A DNA stretch of 64,000 nucleotides from Rhynchopus euleeides (GCA_963210315.1 OY723257.1:558001-622000), one strand, 5' to 3'. Positions 41,511 through 51,248 are shown, counted from the first letter of the stretch. A program made the numbers and translations. The notes: generated from the letters alone by a model not told the origin.

Positions 41511-44500
41511 CGACAGTTTGGAGTGGGTTTCTCGCGCCTCAAGATGTCGTATCCGATTGGCCCGGAAGCTCGCAAACCCCCAGCGGTCGGTGTGAGGAGG
41601 TCTTCTGAGAGAGCAGTGCTGGAAAGGGACCACAAACCCGCAAACCCGCAAATGGGCAGTAGAAGAACCCCGCAAACCCACAAACCCGCAAACCTGCAAA
41701 AACGCAAAAACACATTGATCTCGTCTTGCTGGAGCGCCATGTATGCATTTCTCACGTTCACATCCACACCTCGCCCTTGCAGACCACTATCAAGAATGGG
41801 GCGCGTCAACCCCCACCTGCGCAAGTTGGTGGCATGCGTACTGGCCCTTTCAGCGGGCCTGTACGTGTGTGCACCCTTTGGAGGACCCCAGGGGGGTTCT
41901 TCACAGGGTGCACACAAGGTGCCAGAGGTCTTCGACGGCCTCGCCCCCAAGAAGAGGGGGGCAAAGCAGAGGCGGAGGCGGCGGCGGCGGCGTGTCCCAC
42001 GCAAGCCCTTCTGCGTGGGCGGAGGTGGGCCTGGCAGCGATCATCCGACTTCCCCGGAGCTGAGCGATGAGATGGACGATGACATCATAGACATAGATGA
42101 TTGCTCGAGTCTGCCATCGGAGGCAGGGGAGGACGACGCCTTTTCTCGGGCGTTGTCGGAAGTGGAGGCAGGGTCCTGGTTGTCCTCGACCCAGGTCAGG
42201 ACCCTGCTGAGGTTCTGGTGGGGCATCGGGGCGAGTGCCGTGAGCACGGAGGTGACGGAGAATGGGAAGACGGTGTATATAAATTACGTGCCGCACCTCA
42301 CCTCGGGCCACTGGTACAGAATCTTTCAGCCAGCGTCGTTCCGTGATCCTGAGCTGAGTCTAGTGGATCCACTTGCCCCTGACCGGTGGCAGGGAGTGAT
42401 TGCCAACACCAGCGATGGTACTGGCCATCACTGGGTGAATGTGGTTTGGCGTGGCGACGGTGCCTTCGTTATCGACTCCACAGGCATTGCACGGGGATCT
42501 GCACTTCTTCAACAGCTCCATACGATGTTTAAAACGGTTGAGGTAGTTTCCCCCGGTAGCCGTCAGGCTGATGCGTGGACCTGCGGGTACCGTGCAGCAC
42601 GGGCGGCTGTGTACATGTTCCCGAGGATCAACGAGGGTGAAGCTCCACTGTCTGAGCAACAGGTGCGCGAGCTGGTCCGGGGGCACCACTTCGACGAGAG
42701 CGTGCTGCCGCGGGAGATCGATTTCCTCAATATGTATGCAATCAACGAGATGGTGTTTACGACGGTGACGCAATGTGTAACTATGGGCGGAATTCGCAAT
42801 CGCTGGCAGCAGGCCCTCGAAAGCAAGGACTATGACGCTGCCAACCAGCTGCTTGGCATCATGAACGAGCGGCTGGACAGCGCGCAGATGACCCTCGATG
42901 CGGCATTGCAAGCAGATGTTGTGATTGTCGAACCCGCCGCGCCCTCTGGTGGGGATGTCGCAGATTTGCCCGAGGCTGGGTGCAACCCCTCACTGTCTCC
43001 GCCTCCACCCCCGTCTGATCCGACTCGTCTGGTTGCTCCAGCCACCGTCCTGACTGAGGAAAGCATGGCCGACTTCCTCATTAAAGAACGCAAAGATGGG
43101 ACAAAGGCGGCCAAGGCGAGTACCACTGAGGGTGTGAAACACAGGGCAAGCTTCAGTGAGTCGTTTAAGCACGTCCTTGCCACATACTTGCGCATGTTTC
43201 GCCGGGAACGCGACGAGAAGTGGAGCACAGTCGCGATAATGAAGCGCTTCGTGGGAGGCGAATCACCTTACCTTGCACGTATGAGCCAGCGCTTCCTGAC
43301 CGCCTACAAGGACGACATCACGGCGATTCCTGTACGGCACAGCAAGACCCGGGTCATGCGCAAAGAAGGTGGGGGACGCAAGCCGCTTTTCCCCGAATTT
43401 GAAAAGAGGCTCCTCGCCTGGGTGCAGAACAGGCAGGCAAGCGACGAAGCTGTCACGCGCTCCATGCTCCGTACCAAGGCCTTGGCTATGGCGCAGGAGG
43501 ATCCGGAGGAGCGCTACTCCGCCATGAAGTGCAGCGAGGACTTCATCCGGGCATTTGCGACCAGACACGGCATGTCCTTTAGGTCGCAGAAGACGTCGAA
43601 GTACAGCATACCAGAGGCAGAGAAACTGTGCAACACCTTTTGGTGTCTCATCCGTTGGCTCTCCTCCGGCTATTACGGTACCGCCTCGATCCTCCGCTCT
43701 CCCTTTGGGATATACACGAGGGTCATCAACATGGATGAGACTCCGGCGTATCGTTCCCCTTCTGCTTACAACGACAAAGTGCTGGTCCGCAGTGATAGCA
43801 CTGAGCCTGTTGTTCGGCAGGATGTTGACCGGGGGATGAATCGATTTGCCACAGTGGTGGGGTGCATCTGTTATAATATCCTGCGTCAAGAGCTCGAACC
43901 GGTGAAGCAGATGTTGATCTTTCGAGGGGAGGGCAAACGACTTAGTGTGGATGAGCAGACCAAGTATCGCGACAGCGGAGCTGCCGTCGTCTGGCAGAAG
44001 AAGGCGTGGATGGATGAGGCAACACTGTCGTGTTGGGTGCGCGAAGTTCTCCAACCCCTGTGCAAAAGCGGTGAGCGAGTGCTGCTTATTTGGGATAGTG
44101 CCCCGTCACACATGACCGAGGCGAGCAAGAAGCTGGTGCAGCGGTGGTGCGATCTCGTCGTCATCCCCGGGGGGATGACGATGAGCCTTCAGTATTTGGA
44201 CCGGCATGGGTTTGCTCGGTTCAAATCGGCGTTTCACAACGCGTTGACTGACAAAAAAACTGAAGCCACGCGTGGCCTGAAAACCCGTTCGGAAAGGAAG
44301 CTGAGCGATCGGTGGTATCGCGAAGCGATGTGTTCCCTTGTCCCTCGCATCTGGCGTGAAACTATCGAAGCACAGAAGACGGAAGTGGTGCGGGACCAGA
44401 TGCGGGCAATCGGATACGTCCTTCCGATCAGCGGGTGTGAAGACGCTTCCGTCCGCATTCCCTTGCTCGGTAACGTGCGCTTCACCCCCCGCCCGTTTGT

Positions 44501-44903
44501 GCATACTCTCCGCCACAGTTGGGTTGACATCTTGCGGCGCGAGAAACCCTGCTCTTCGCTGCAGCTTCTCTGGGAATCGGGACGGGCAACACAGTCACCA
44601 TCGCCAGCACCGAAGAACAAGCCCGCACGTCAGATGACGCTTCCTGATGCCTTTGCACAGCTCAAGAAGCGGAAAGCCGCCCAACCGGCTGACAAGGAAC
44701 CTGCACTGAAGCGCGCCCGAGAGCCCGACGTGCAGCAGAAGAAGCGTGAGCTCGATTCCGACCCCTCTCAGCCCACTCAGGCCCCCACAACGAAGAGCAG
44801 CGAGCAGCAGCCATCGAAGAAGAAGCGGAAAACGGCCATCTGCACGAACTGCAAACAGCCTGGTCACTACAAGACCACTTGCAAGAACCCGAAAAAAATC
44901 TAG
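41469..44903 (+). CDS. Ulp1-like protease / CENP-B-pogo-type transposase / CCHC knuckle fusion
   Basis: The frame holds 1144 codons. Its first ~15 lie in the antisense copy of its own 3' end and the next ~60 in CAAACCCGC repeats, so translation probably starts later, for example at 41739. Residues about 245-385 look like a C48/Ulp1-type cysteine protease: His320/321 (GHHWVNVVW), Asp336 (FVIDSTG) and Cys372 (WTCGYRAA). Residues 560-710 carry helix-turn-helix DNA-binding parts, including a CENP-B-type segment (LFPEFEKRLLAWV... FIRAFATRHGMSF). The catalytic core has Asp756 (VINMDETPAY), Asp876 (LLIWDSAPSH) and Asp911 (LQYLDRHGFARFKS), a DD34D arrangement as in pogo-like transposases. A proline-rich and then lysine-rich tail ends in a CCHC knuckle (CTNCKQPGHYKTTC). 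All key residues are intact, so this copy may be active. A Ulp1-type protease is known from some Mutator-like elements; in a pogo-type element it is unusual. Confidence 0.85.
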   Translation: MPASGPAPLPSSVLRQFGVGFSRLKMSYPIGPEARKPPAVGVRRSSERAVLERDHKPANPQMGSRRTPQTHKPANLQKRKNTLISSCWSAMYAFLTFTSTPRPCRPLSRMGRVNPHLRKLVACVLALSAGLYVCAPFGGPQGGSSQGAHKVPEVFDGLAPKKRGAKQRRRRRRRRVPRKPFCVGGGGPGSDHPTSPELSDEMDDDIIDIDDCSSLPSEAGEDDAFSRALSEVEAGSWLSSTQVRTLLRFWWGIGASAVSTEVTENGKTVYINYVPHLTSGHWYRIFQPASFRDPELSLVDPLAPDRWQGVIANTSDGTGHHWVNVVWRGDGAFVIDSTGIARGSALLQQLHTMFKTVEVVSPGSRQADAWTCGYRAARAAVYMFPRINEGEAPLSEQQVRELVRGHHFDESVLPREIDFLNMYAINEMVFTTVTQCVTMGGIRNRWQQALESKDYDAANQLLGIMNERLDSAQMTLDAALQADVVIVEPAAPSGGDVADLPEAGCNPSLSPPPPPSDPTRLVAPATVLTEESMADFLIKERKDGTKAAKASTTEGVKHRASFSESFKHVLATYLRMFRRERDEKWSTVAIMKRFVGGESPYLARMSQRFLTAYKDDITAIPVRHSKTRVMRKEGGGRKPLFPEFEKRLLAWVQNRQASDEAVTRSMLRTKALAMAQEDPEERYSAMKCSEDFIRAFATRHGMSFRSQKTSKYSIPEAEKLCNTFWCLIRWLSSGYYGTASILRSPFGIYTRVINMDETPAYRSPSAYNDKVLVRSDSTEPVVRQDVDRGMNRFATVVGCICYNILRQELEPVKQMLIFRGEGKRLSVDEQTKYRDSGAAVVWQKKAWMDEATLSCWVREVLQPLCKSGERVLLIWDSAPSHMTEASKKLVQRWCDLVVIPGGMTMSLQYLDRHGFARFKSAFHNALTDKKTEATRGLKTRSERKLSDRWYREAMCSLVPRIWRETIEAQKTEVVRDQMRAIGYVLPISGCEDASVRIPLLGNVRFTPRPFVHTLRHSWVDILRREKPCSSLQLLWESGRATQSPSPAPKNKPARQMTLPDAFAQLKKRKAAQPADKEPALKRAREPDVQQKKRELDSDPSQPTQAPTTKSSEQQPSKKKRKTAICTNCKQPGHYKTTCKNPKKI

Positions 44904-45216
44904 CCTATCGCAGCAAGTGTGTGTTCATGTCGTTCTTGGGTCTCGGTTCTGATGAGCCAAAATGACCCAGAGAGCGGGGCAGACTCCTACCCCCTGCCCC
45001 CCCCCCCCCTCCCACCCCTATCACCCCCCCTCCCACCCCATGTGTTGAGCGTCCGCTCAGGGCACGTATCGTGTGAAGTGTCGACGCCCCGGCTTGCCGG
45101 GCCTGAGCATGTGTTTTTACTCCCCGACATCAGGGCCATGTGATGCGGCCCTGTTTTTGTGCCGCCAGCACTGAGTCACCAGCAGTTCAACCCCGACTAG
45201 TGCGCGGTTTGTTTGT

Positions 45217-45478
45217 CCTAGAGAGCAGCAGAGCGACGTGGGAGAGAGAATGTAAAAAACATCAAGAGCAGCAACTGGGTCAGTTGGATCAGGACCACCA
45301 GGTGAGAGTAGCGCACATGCCAGTCAGAGCCGCCCCCTCCCCCACCCGACCACCCCCCCCCAGTCGCGCATATTCGGCACCAGCAAAGATCCAGCTCTAT
45401 TTTCTGGGAGAAAAAACTGGAAATTTACATAAATTTTCAGTATGCAAATACAAGAGTATATACTCTTGTATTTGCATC
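45217..45478. repeat. Right long subterminal inverted repeat of the transposon
   Basis: Reverse complement of 40753-41012. It begins CTAGAGAGCAGCAGAGCG, and the outer tip GCAAATACAAGAGTATA abuts repeat X. Confidence 0.85.
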
Positions 45479-45481
45479 ATA

Positions 45482-46460
45482 GGAGGATCCTTGAAATCGG
45501 TAGTGGACAGTAGCGGACAGGGCGGACATTTCCTTGTGGAAAAAGTGCCCGAAAAAAAATTCGAAAAGGTCCCCCTTACAGAATTAGCCTTTTTTCAAAA
45601 AATCGGAAAATTTCGGACCGCAATTTGTACCCAAGAAAGTGCCGGATTTTCGGACTTGGTCCGATTTGAACGATTTCCGTGCCTCTTGCAACCCCCATGA
45701 GGGGCGGCTGCTGTTTCGGGTTCTTCCGGTGGTACATGCTGGGGTGTCAGGACAGGGAATCCTGCTCGCTGTACCCGGTGATCCCTGACGCAGCCAGGAA
45801 GTGGAGAGCCTTGGAACCCTGGTTGAGGCCTGTAACACCCGGCCTTCCTGCCACTTGTGGCATTGTGGAGTGGAGGTGGTTATGGAGAAGGTTCTCTCTC
45901 CGTCCGGTCGAGCACAACCGTCCTCTCCAGCCAGGGGTCATCTACTTTCCAAACAAGGGCCAGGAACATGCTCAAACAAACCAATTGATCAGAAAATCTG
46001 GCTTGCCGTGGAATCATTGAGCATTGGGGAGTGGTTTGCCCCCTTGCTGCGTATGACATGTCCATTTTTGACGATTTTTGGGCAGAATTTGGTGCGTGGG
46101 ACCTTTCGATTTTCATGATTTTTTCGTAATTTCGTGGGGACCGGTACCCCATTTGAGGGCCAAAAATCTCATTTCCGAGGCCTGGGAATGGTCGCAGTGG
46201 CCTCAGATGTCCAAAAACGTTCAATTGACCTCTCCTCGAAAAAAAATTCGAAAGGTCCCCCCTACTGGCACCCCGGATTAGGACATGTCTCTGGGGGTGT
46301 CCGGGGGGCATTTTTGGCCCATTTTTGGCTGGGGAAAATGGGCCATTTTTCACGATTTTTTCGGTTTTTTGTCCGGACCGGTACCGCATTTGAGGGGCCA
46401 AAATCTGATTTCCGAGGCCCGGGAATGGTCGCAGTGGCTTCATTTGGCCAAAAACGTTCA
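45482..46460. repeat. Dispersed repeat X, copy 2 (inside the transposon)
   Basis: Matches 37826-38806. It differs by small indels, for example GGCAGAAT near 46081 and TTTTGGC near 46323. Confidence 0.85.
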
Positions 46461-46594
46461 ATTTACCCTTCCCCAAAAAAAAATTCGAAAGGGTCCCCCT
46501 ACAAATCGCCGGTCTTAGGAATTTTTTTTGGGCACCCAGATTTCAAAAATTTTCAAACTATTTTCTGGACCAAAAATCAAACTATTGAGGTCCT

Positions 46595-46870
46595 GGCCGG
46601 ACATGTCCGGGGGGGGGGGGGTCAAAATTGGATTTCCCGAATTTCCGGGTCCGGACATGTCCGCCCGGACATCCGGACACCAGAAAATGTCCGCCCTGTC
46701 CGGGGCGGACATTTCTGGATGTCCGGATGTCCGCCCGGACATGTCCGGGCGGGAAATTCGGGAAATGTCCGGGGGGGGGGGGGGGGGGGGGGGGTCAAAA
46801 TTGGACCCGGACATCCGGACACCCGGATTTCCGGTCCGGATATGTCCGCCCTGTCCGCCCTGAAATCGCC
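46595..46870. repeat. CCGGACATGTCCGG palindrome cluster
   Basis: At least eight occurrences of GTCCGGACATGTCCG-type words mixed with GGAAATTCGGGAAAT and long G-runs, each able to fold on itself. Confidence 0.75.
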
Positions 46871-47284
46871 TAAGGGGCCGGGGGAAATCCAGGAAATTCG
46901 GGAAATCCAGGAATATGAAGAATCCTCCATAGTCATAAAATTAAATTTTTAGAAACCCCTAATTTCGTAAGCTGGCACGGTGAATAGAAGAGTATACTCT
47001 TGTATTTGCCCCCCCCCAGTAATATTATGAGTTCTGGGCGTTTTGCTATCAGGACTCACTTGCAAAAAACCGCTGGCGAACAACGGGTGCTGAAAATAGG
47101 ATTTTTTCAGTCACCTACGTCATGTACAGACACTGTGCGTCCCCGGAGATGACCTCTTTTGGCCTACTAGCCGAAAAAAACGCCCAAAAAACGCCCAAAA
47201 ACGCCCTATTTAATATTACCTGGGACCCCCCGTGTATAAGTCCCCCCCTGGGGGTCTGGCAGGGGGGGGACTTAAACACAGGGG

Positions 47285-47565
47285 GACCTAAACACGGGGG
47301 TGAGCTGGTCTGGAGGGTCATCAGGTGGCCCCTAGGCCCTCCAGGTGCTGTCTGAGTCGAAAAGTGGGGTGCCAAAAGTCCATCCGAACCGGAATTACCC
47401 CCCTACGACAGCAGAGGAAGAGGTCTTCTTGGTCTCCACTGTGCCACCCCCGTGTTTAAGCCCCCCCTGTGTTTAGGTCCGCCCCCCCCGTGTTTAAGTC
47501 CCCCCCGGCCGAAAATCGCCTCCAGGGGGGGGACTTAAACACGGGGGGTCCCAGGTACGAGTTAT
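47285..47565. repeat. Repeat shared with 38807-39066
   Basis: From CCTAAACACGGGGGTGAGCT to the CCCAGGTACGAG word. It differs from the other copy by a few substitutions. Confidence 0.85.
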
Positions 47566-47655
47566 TTAATATTATGCGTTATATTTAATATTATGCGTCA
47601 TATTTAATATTATGCGCTATTTAATATTACGCGTTATTTAACATTATACAGGGGG
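47566..47655. repeat. TATTTAATATTATGCG mini-array
   Basis: Five short units of TATTTAATATTA(T/C)GCG-type sequence in tandem. The same word borders the transposon at 40620-40640 and 47020-47035, so the element may have inserted in such an array. Confidence 0.75.
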
Positions 47656-47735
47656 GGGGGGGTTTAGATTTTTTACCGATGTCCACCTGAACAGCTCCCA
47701 CCCCACCCGACAGCCTTCTCAAACGCTGCTAAAAA

Positions 47736-47819
47736 TCGTACTCCTTTCGCTTTATTATAGACACCCTGTCCAGCAACTGTGGGAGAACAGTTCCGGACTA
47801 CTTTTTGTTGAGCGCACAC
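47736..47819 (+). repeat. Repeat R1, RNA-like hairpin, copy 1
   Basis: TCGTACTCCTTTCGC, a TTATTATAGA word, ACACCCTGTCCAGC, hairpin AACTGT/ACAGTT, CCGG(A/G)CTAC, a T5 run and GAGCGCACAC. Further copies are at 49861, 50525 and 54657. In the 49861 copy the stem reads CTGC/GCAG instead of CTGT/ACAG, a compensated change. Confidence 0.75.
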
Positions 47820-47825
47820 TTGCTG

Positions 47826-47945
47826 TCTCAAGGCTGTGTTGAGGCCCTGTGAAGTGGCATGAGGTGCTAATCCAAAGCTTCAGTCGTACGATTTCCTTCG
47901 TTACTTCGCGACTTCGCTAGCTTCGTCGCTCGTAACTAGTAGAAA
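47826..47945 (+). repeat. Dispersed repeat R3, copy 2
   Basis: TGTCTCAAGGCTGTGTTGAG through TCGCTCGTAACTAGTAGAAA; directly follows R1. Confidence 0.85.
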
Positions 47946-48044
47946 AAATGTACCGTCAGCACCTCTGGAGCCAACAAAAATTGGATGTGAGCTTGCAGTG
48001 ACAGCGTATCACTCCATGAAGGGAAGAATGTCTCAGGGTGAGAA

Positions 48045-48186
48045 CTTGTTTTGTAATGGCGTTTGTTGCGTGAGGTCTACGCGTGTAGCTCCCCGGCACC
48101 TCCTGCATACGCAGTGTGTGATATATGTGACGCACAAAACAAGCTCTCTTCGCAAAGCTACGCTATTGCGTCCAAGGGTGCTCTGG
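48045..48186 (+). repeat. Dispersed repeat R2, copy 2
   Basis: Same ordered words as the copy at 32880, ending in a G-run at 48188. Confidence 0.85.
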
Positions 48187-48421
48187 GAGGGGGGGGGGGG
48201 GGAGGAAAGCATGTGGAGAGGGCATCGACACCCACCACCTCCTGGTTGTACCCGCCCTCCCCCTGTGTGCCAGCAAACAGTGCCAGCAAGGTCTCGTCTT
48301 GTTGGGGGGTCGAGAATGGCCAGTGAGCCCAGCACATGAGACAGGGATGTGAAGCCCTCCCCGCCTTCCCGCCCAGTTCCCTGGACGGACCTCAGCTCCT
48401 CAGACCAGCTCACCATCGGTC

Positions 48422-49618
48422 TCAGGGGGTCGTCGACATATTGCAAGGCAGACCCAGTCTATCGCACTGCGATATGAATTCACGATCGGCCTTCAAGGAG
48501 TCGTCGACGTCCTGCAAGGCACAGCCATTCTGTTGCACTGCCGCGAGACACAGCTCACGATCGGACTTCAGGGAGTTGTCGACGTATTTCAAGGCATAGC
48601 CTTTATTTTGCACTGCTGCGAGACACAGCTCACGATCGGACTTCAGGGAGTTGCCGACGTGTTGCCAGGCATAGCCATTCTGTTGCACTGCCGCGAGACA
48701 CAGCTCACGATCGGACTTCAGGGAGTTGTCGACGTGTTGCCAGGCATAGCCATCCTGTTGCACTGCTGCGAGACACAGCTCACGATCGGACTTCAGGGAG
48801 TTGTCGGCGTATTCCAAGGCGTAGCCATTCTGTTGCACTGCTGCGAGACACAGTTCACGATCAGACTTCAGGGAGTTGTCGACGTGTTCCAAGGCATAGC
48901 CATTCTGTTGCACTGCTGCGAGACACAGCTCACGATCAGCTTTCAAGGAGTTGTCGACGTATTTCAAGGCGTAGCCGTGCGTTTGCACTGCTGCGAGACT
49001 GAATTCACGATCGGCCTTCAAGGGGTCGTCAACGTATTGCAGGGCACTGCCTTCATATTGCACTGCCATGCGACAGAACTCACGATCGGCCTTCAAGGAG
49101 TTGTCGGCGTATTGCAAGGCATTGCCTTTATTTTGCACTGCTGCGAGACACAGCTCACGATCAGCCTTCAATGATTCGACGACGGATTCCAAGGCAGAGC
49201 CATTTTTTTGTACCGCTGCGAGACATAGTTCACGATCGGCCTTCACCGTGCTGTGTGCAAATGAAAGGCGCTGAGGGGCAGCCCGAACAGCTTTGACAAC
49301 CTCCTCCTTGTTCGACACCCACAGCGGAACCTGCCACACTTTCTTGCGACCGCTGTCCAGGTCATCCAGGTAGGGCTGGCACACCAAGTCAACGTCCACT
49401 GTGCACCCGTCACCGACACCTGCAACACTGCTCAGAGGCTCGTCCCCGCACAGGACCTCGCCCCCCACCGACAGCTGCAGGTCAGCCACCTCTACACCCT
49501 CAACAAGGTTGGGGAGCGCCTGCAATGCGAACTCCTTCAGCTTGTCAGGCGTGTCGTCAATCCCGATGTCGGCGGCATGCTGGTCACCGGTCCTCCTGTC
49601 AGCCAGGAACACCAACAT
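48422..49618 (-). CDS. Ubiquitin-like plus DUF4116-repeat protein, copy 1 (10 repeats)
   Basis: 398 residues from the ATG at 49618, the start shared by all three paralogues; the frame is open 26 codons further but that part is not conserved. Residues 1-80 look like a ubiquitin-like fold (MLVFLADRRTGDQHAADIGI..., then LQLSVGGEVLCGDEPLSSVA and VDVDLVCQ). A linker (WQVPLWVSNKEEVVKAVRAA) leads to ten 25-residue repeats of the form L-K-A/S-D-R-E-L-C-L-A-A-V-Q-x-N-G-x-A-L-x-x-V-D-N-S, matching DUF4116. The end is an incomplete repeat with CDRLGLPCNMSTTP. DUF4116 repeats are expanded in several protists; their role is not known. The repeats form helical pairs, so a scaffold or ligand-binding function is only a guess. 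Confidence 0.8.
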   Translation of the reverse strand: MLVFLADRRTGDQHAADIGIDDTPDKLKEFALQALPNLVEGVEVADLQLSVGGEVLCGDEPLSSVAGVGDGCTVDVDLVCQPYLDDLDSGRKKVWQVPLWVSNKEEVVKAVRAAPQRLSFAHSTVKADRELCLAAVQKNGSALESVVESLKADRELCLAAVQNKGNALQYADNSLKADREFCRMAVQYEGSALQYVDDPLKADREFSLAAVQTHGYALKYVDNSLKADRELCLAAVQQNGYALEHVDNSLKSDRELCLAAVQQNGYALEYADNSLKSDRELCLAAVQQDGYAWQHVDNSLKSDRELCLAAVQQNGYAWQHVGNSLKSDRELCLAAVQNKGYALKYVDNSLKSDRELCLAAVQQNGCALQDVDDSLKADREFISQCDRLGLPCNMSTTP

Positions 49619-49860
49619 GGCTCTTCGGTCGGACATAAGACACAAAACATCAAGATCAAAAACGCGTCTCGTGGGAGATGGGGGTAACTCAGCCACCGCT
49701 TTTCCGTTGCATTAGGCACCGTTCAGTGCAAAAGCTGACGTACGGAGGGGCGAAGGCAGGGAGCAAAACACCACTCGTTGGCCTGATGAAGGGTGGTGTT
49801 TGTTCCGTTCGCCCCCCCTTCCAACCTTGCAAGAAAACTGTTGCTGCAAGTGGTAGAAAA

Positions 49861-49947
49861 TCGTACTCCTTTCGCTATAATAAGAGAAACACCCTGCCCA
49901 GCAACTGCAAAAAGGCAGATCCGGGCTACTTTTTGTTGAGCGCACAC
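49861..49947 (+). repeat. Repeat R1, copy 2
   Basis: Starts directly at TCGTACTCCTTTCGC. Its hairpin stem differs from the other copies by a compensated base pair. Confidence 0.75.
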
Positions 49948-49949
49948 TC

Positions 49950-50070
49950 CTGTGTCAAAGGCTGTGTAAGCCCCTGTGAAGTGGCATGAAGGTGATCCTT
50001 ATAAAGCTTCAGTCGTACGATTTCCTTCGTTACTTCGCGACTTCGCTACGCTTCGTCGCTCGTAACTAGT
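49950..50070 (+). repeat. Dispersed repeat R3, copy 3
   Basis: TGTCAAAGGCTGTGTAAGCC through CGCTCGTAACTAGTAAAAAA; again directly downstream of R1. Confidence 0.85.
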
Positions 50071-50164
50071 AAAAAACAAATACGCACAGGGAAGTCGTCT
50101 TCTCTAGTCCTCCCTTGACTCCCTAGTCGCACCGAAGGTGCTTAAACAAGTTTACTGAATGTGC

Positions 50165-50460
50165 AAGGCACGACTGTCGTGGCCGCAACGGCCAACGTAT
50201 CCAAATCATCCAACCCCTGCTCCCCAAGCGCCTGCCGCCTACCTTTTTGTCACAACATCAGCCACGACATCAGCAAGCTGACCTGGAGTACCTGACCTCC
50301 CCCCTCCCCCCCTCCCTTGTATCCGAGAAGTTGTGACCGAGCAAGACACCCCCCCCACCCCCTCCGGGCAACACACAGCAGCCCCGCTGGATGCTAAAGT
50401 GAAGCGAGACAAAAGGCTGCCAAAAGAAACAAAATTGAGGGCCTTCACTCAGGGTATCCG
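50165..50460. repeat. Orphan upstream region of a DUF4116 gene
   Basis: GTGGCCGCAACGGCCAACGT through GAGGGCCTTCACTCAGGGTA matches the DNA upstream of the genes at 54233 and 56897, but here no gene lies beside it. This marks a breakpoint of the tandem duplications. Confidence 0.8.
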
Positions 50461-50524
50461 CGAATAGCCATCGGTGCCAAAAAAGGTGGCTAAAAACCAG
50501 CTTGTCCGCAAACCCCCCTAAAAA

Positions 50525-50608
50525 TCGTACTCCTTTCGCTTTATTATAGACACCCTGTCCAGCAACTGTGGGAGAACAGCTCCGGACTACTTTTTGTTGA
50601 GCGCACAC
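50525..50608 (+). repeat. Repeat R1, copy 3
   Basis: Almost identical to the copy at 47736. It is followed by GATGTGAGCTTGCAGTGACA, as at 47985 and 54751. Confidence 0.75.
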
Positions 50609-50683
50609 AACAAAAATTAGATGTGAGCTTGCAGTGACAGCGTATCACTCCATGAAGGGAAGAATATCGCAGGGTGAGAACTT

Positions 50684-50757
50684 GTTTTTGTAATGGCGTT
50701 TGTTGCGGGACGTCTCCGCGTGTAGCTCCCCGGCACCTCCTGCATACGCAGGGTGAG
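50684..50757 (+). repeat. Dispersed repeat R2, partial copy 3
   Basis: Only the left half (to CTGCATACGCAGGG) is present. It breaks into unrelated sequence of unknown origin at about 50770-51105. Confidence 0.75.
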
Positions 50758-51109
50758 AACCTGTTGCTTTTTTTTTTACTTCGGGGACCCTGCACATGCG
50801 TGTCGGGTGGGAGGGTGTCAACTACTTCGAGACGCGACCCGAAGGCTGCTCATGGTGAGCATGGTCTAGGTTCGTATGAGTCTCCAGACTTGGTTATCCC
50901 TTGGCGCCGTTTCTGCCCTGGTGCTACCAGAGTGGCTTGCCGTGCCCACAAGGGAGCACGGAGACGCCTCACCATCTGTTCAGGACTCCTGATGCAAGCA
51001 CCCGTCATGGTCCAGGGGAGCCACCCCCTGCTGTTTCATACTCCTGGCACAAGTGCCCGTCATGGTATGGGAAGCCTTCCCAGGCTCGCGCAAACCCGGG
51101 CCAGGCTGT

Positions 51110-51248
51110 TTTGTAGTGGTGTTTGTTGCGTGAGATCTCCGCGTGTAGCTCCCCGGCACACCTCCTGCATACGCAGTGTGCGATATATGTGACGCACAAA
51201 ACAAGCTCTCTTCGCAACGCTACGCTATTGCGTCCAAGGGTGCTCTGG
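51110..51248 (+). repeat. Dispersed repeat R2, copy 4
   Basis: Full copy ending in a G-run, followed by GGAAAGCATGTGGAGAGGGC as in the other tandem units. Confidence 0.85.

Larger units (their letters stand above)
40659..47019 (+). mobile_element. Protease-transposase (pogo/Tc1-like) DNA transposon, TA-flanked
   Basis: Terminal inverted repeats begin CTGGGGGGGGG and continue GGGCAAATACAAGAGTATA: left end 40659-40687, right end 47019-46992. Both ends are bordered by TA (40657-40658 and 47020-47021), the target duplication expected for Tc1/mariner/pogo elements. Further in lies a second, long inverted pair (40753-41012 and 45217-45478). One large plus-strand ORF is inside. A copy of repeat X occupies 45482-46460, followed by CCGGACATGTCCGG palindromes at 46595-46870, so the right subterminal part is enlarged relative to the left. 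Confidence 0.75.
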
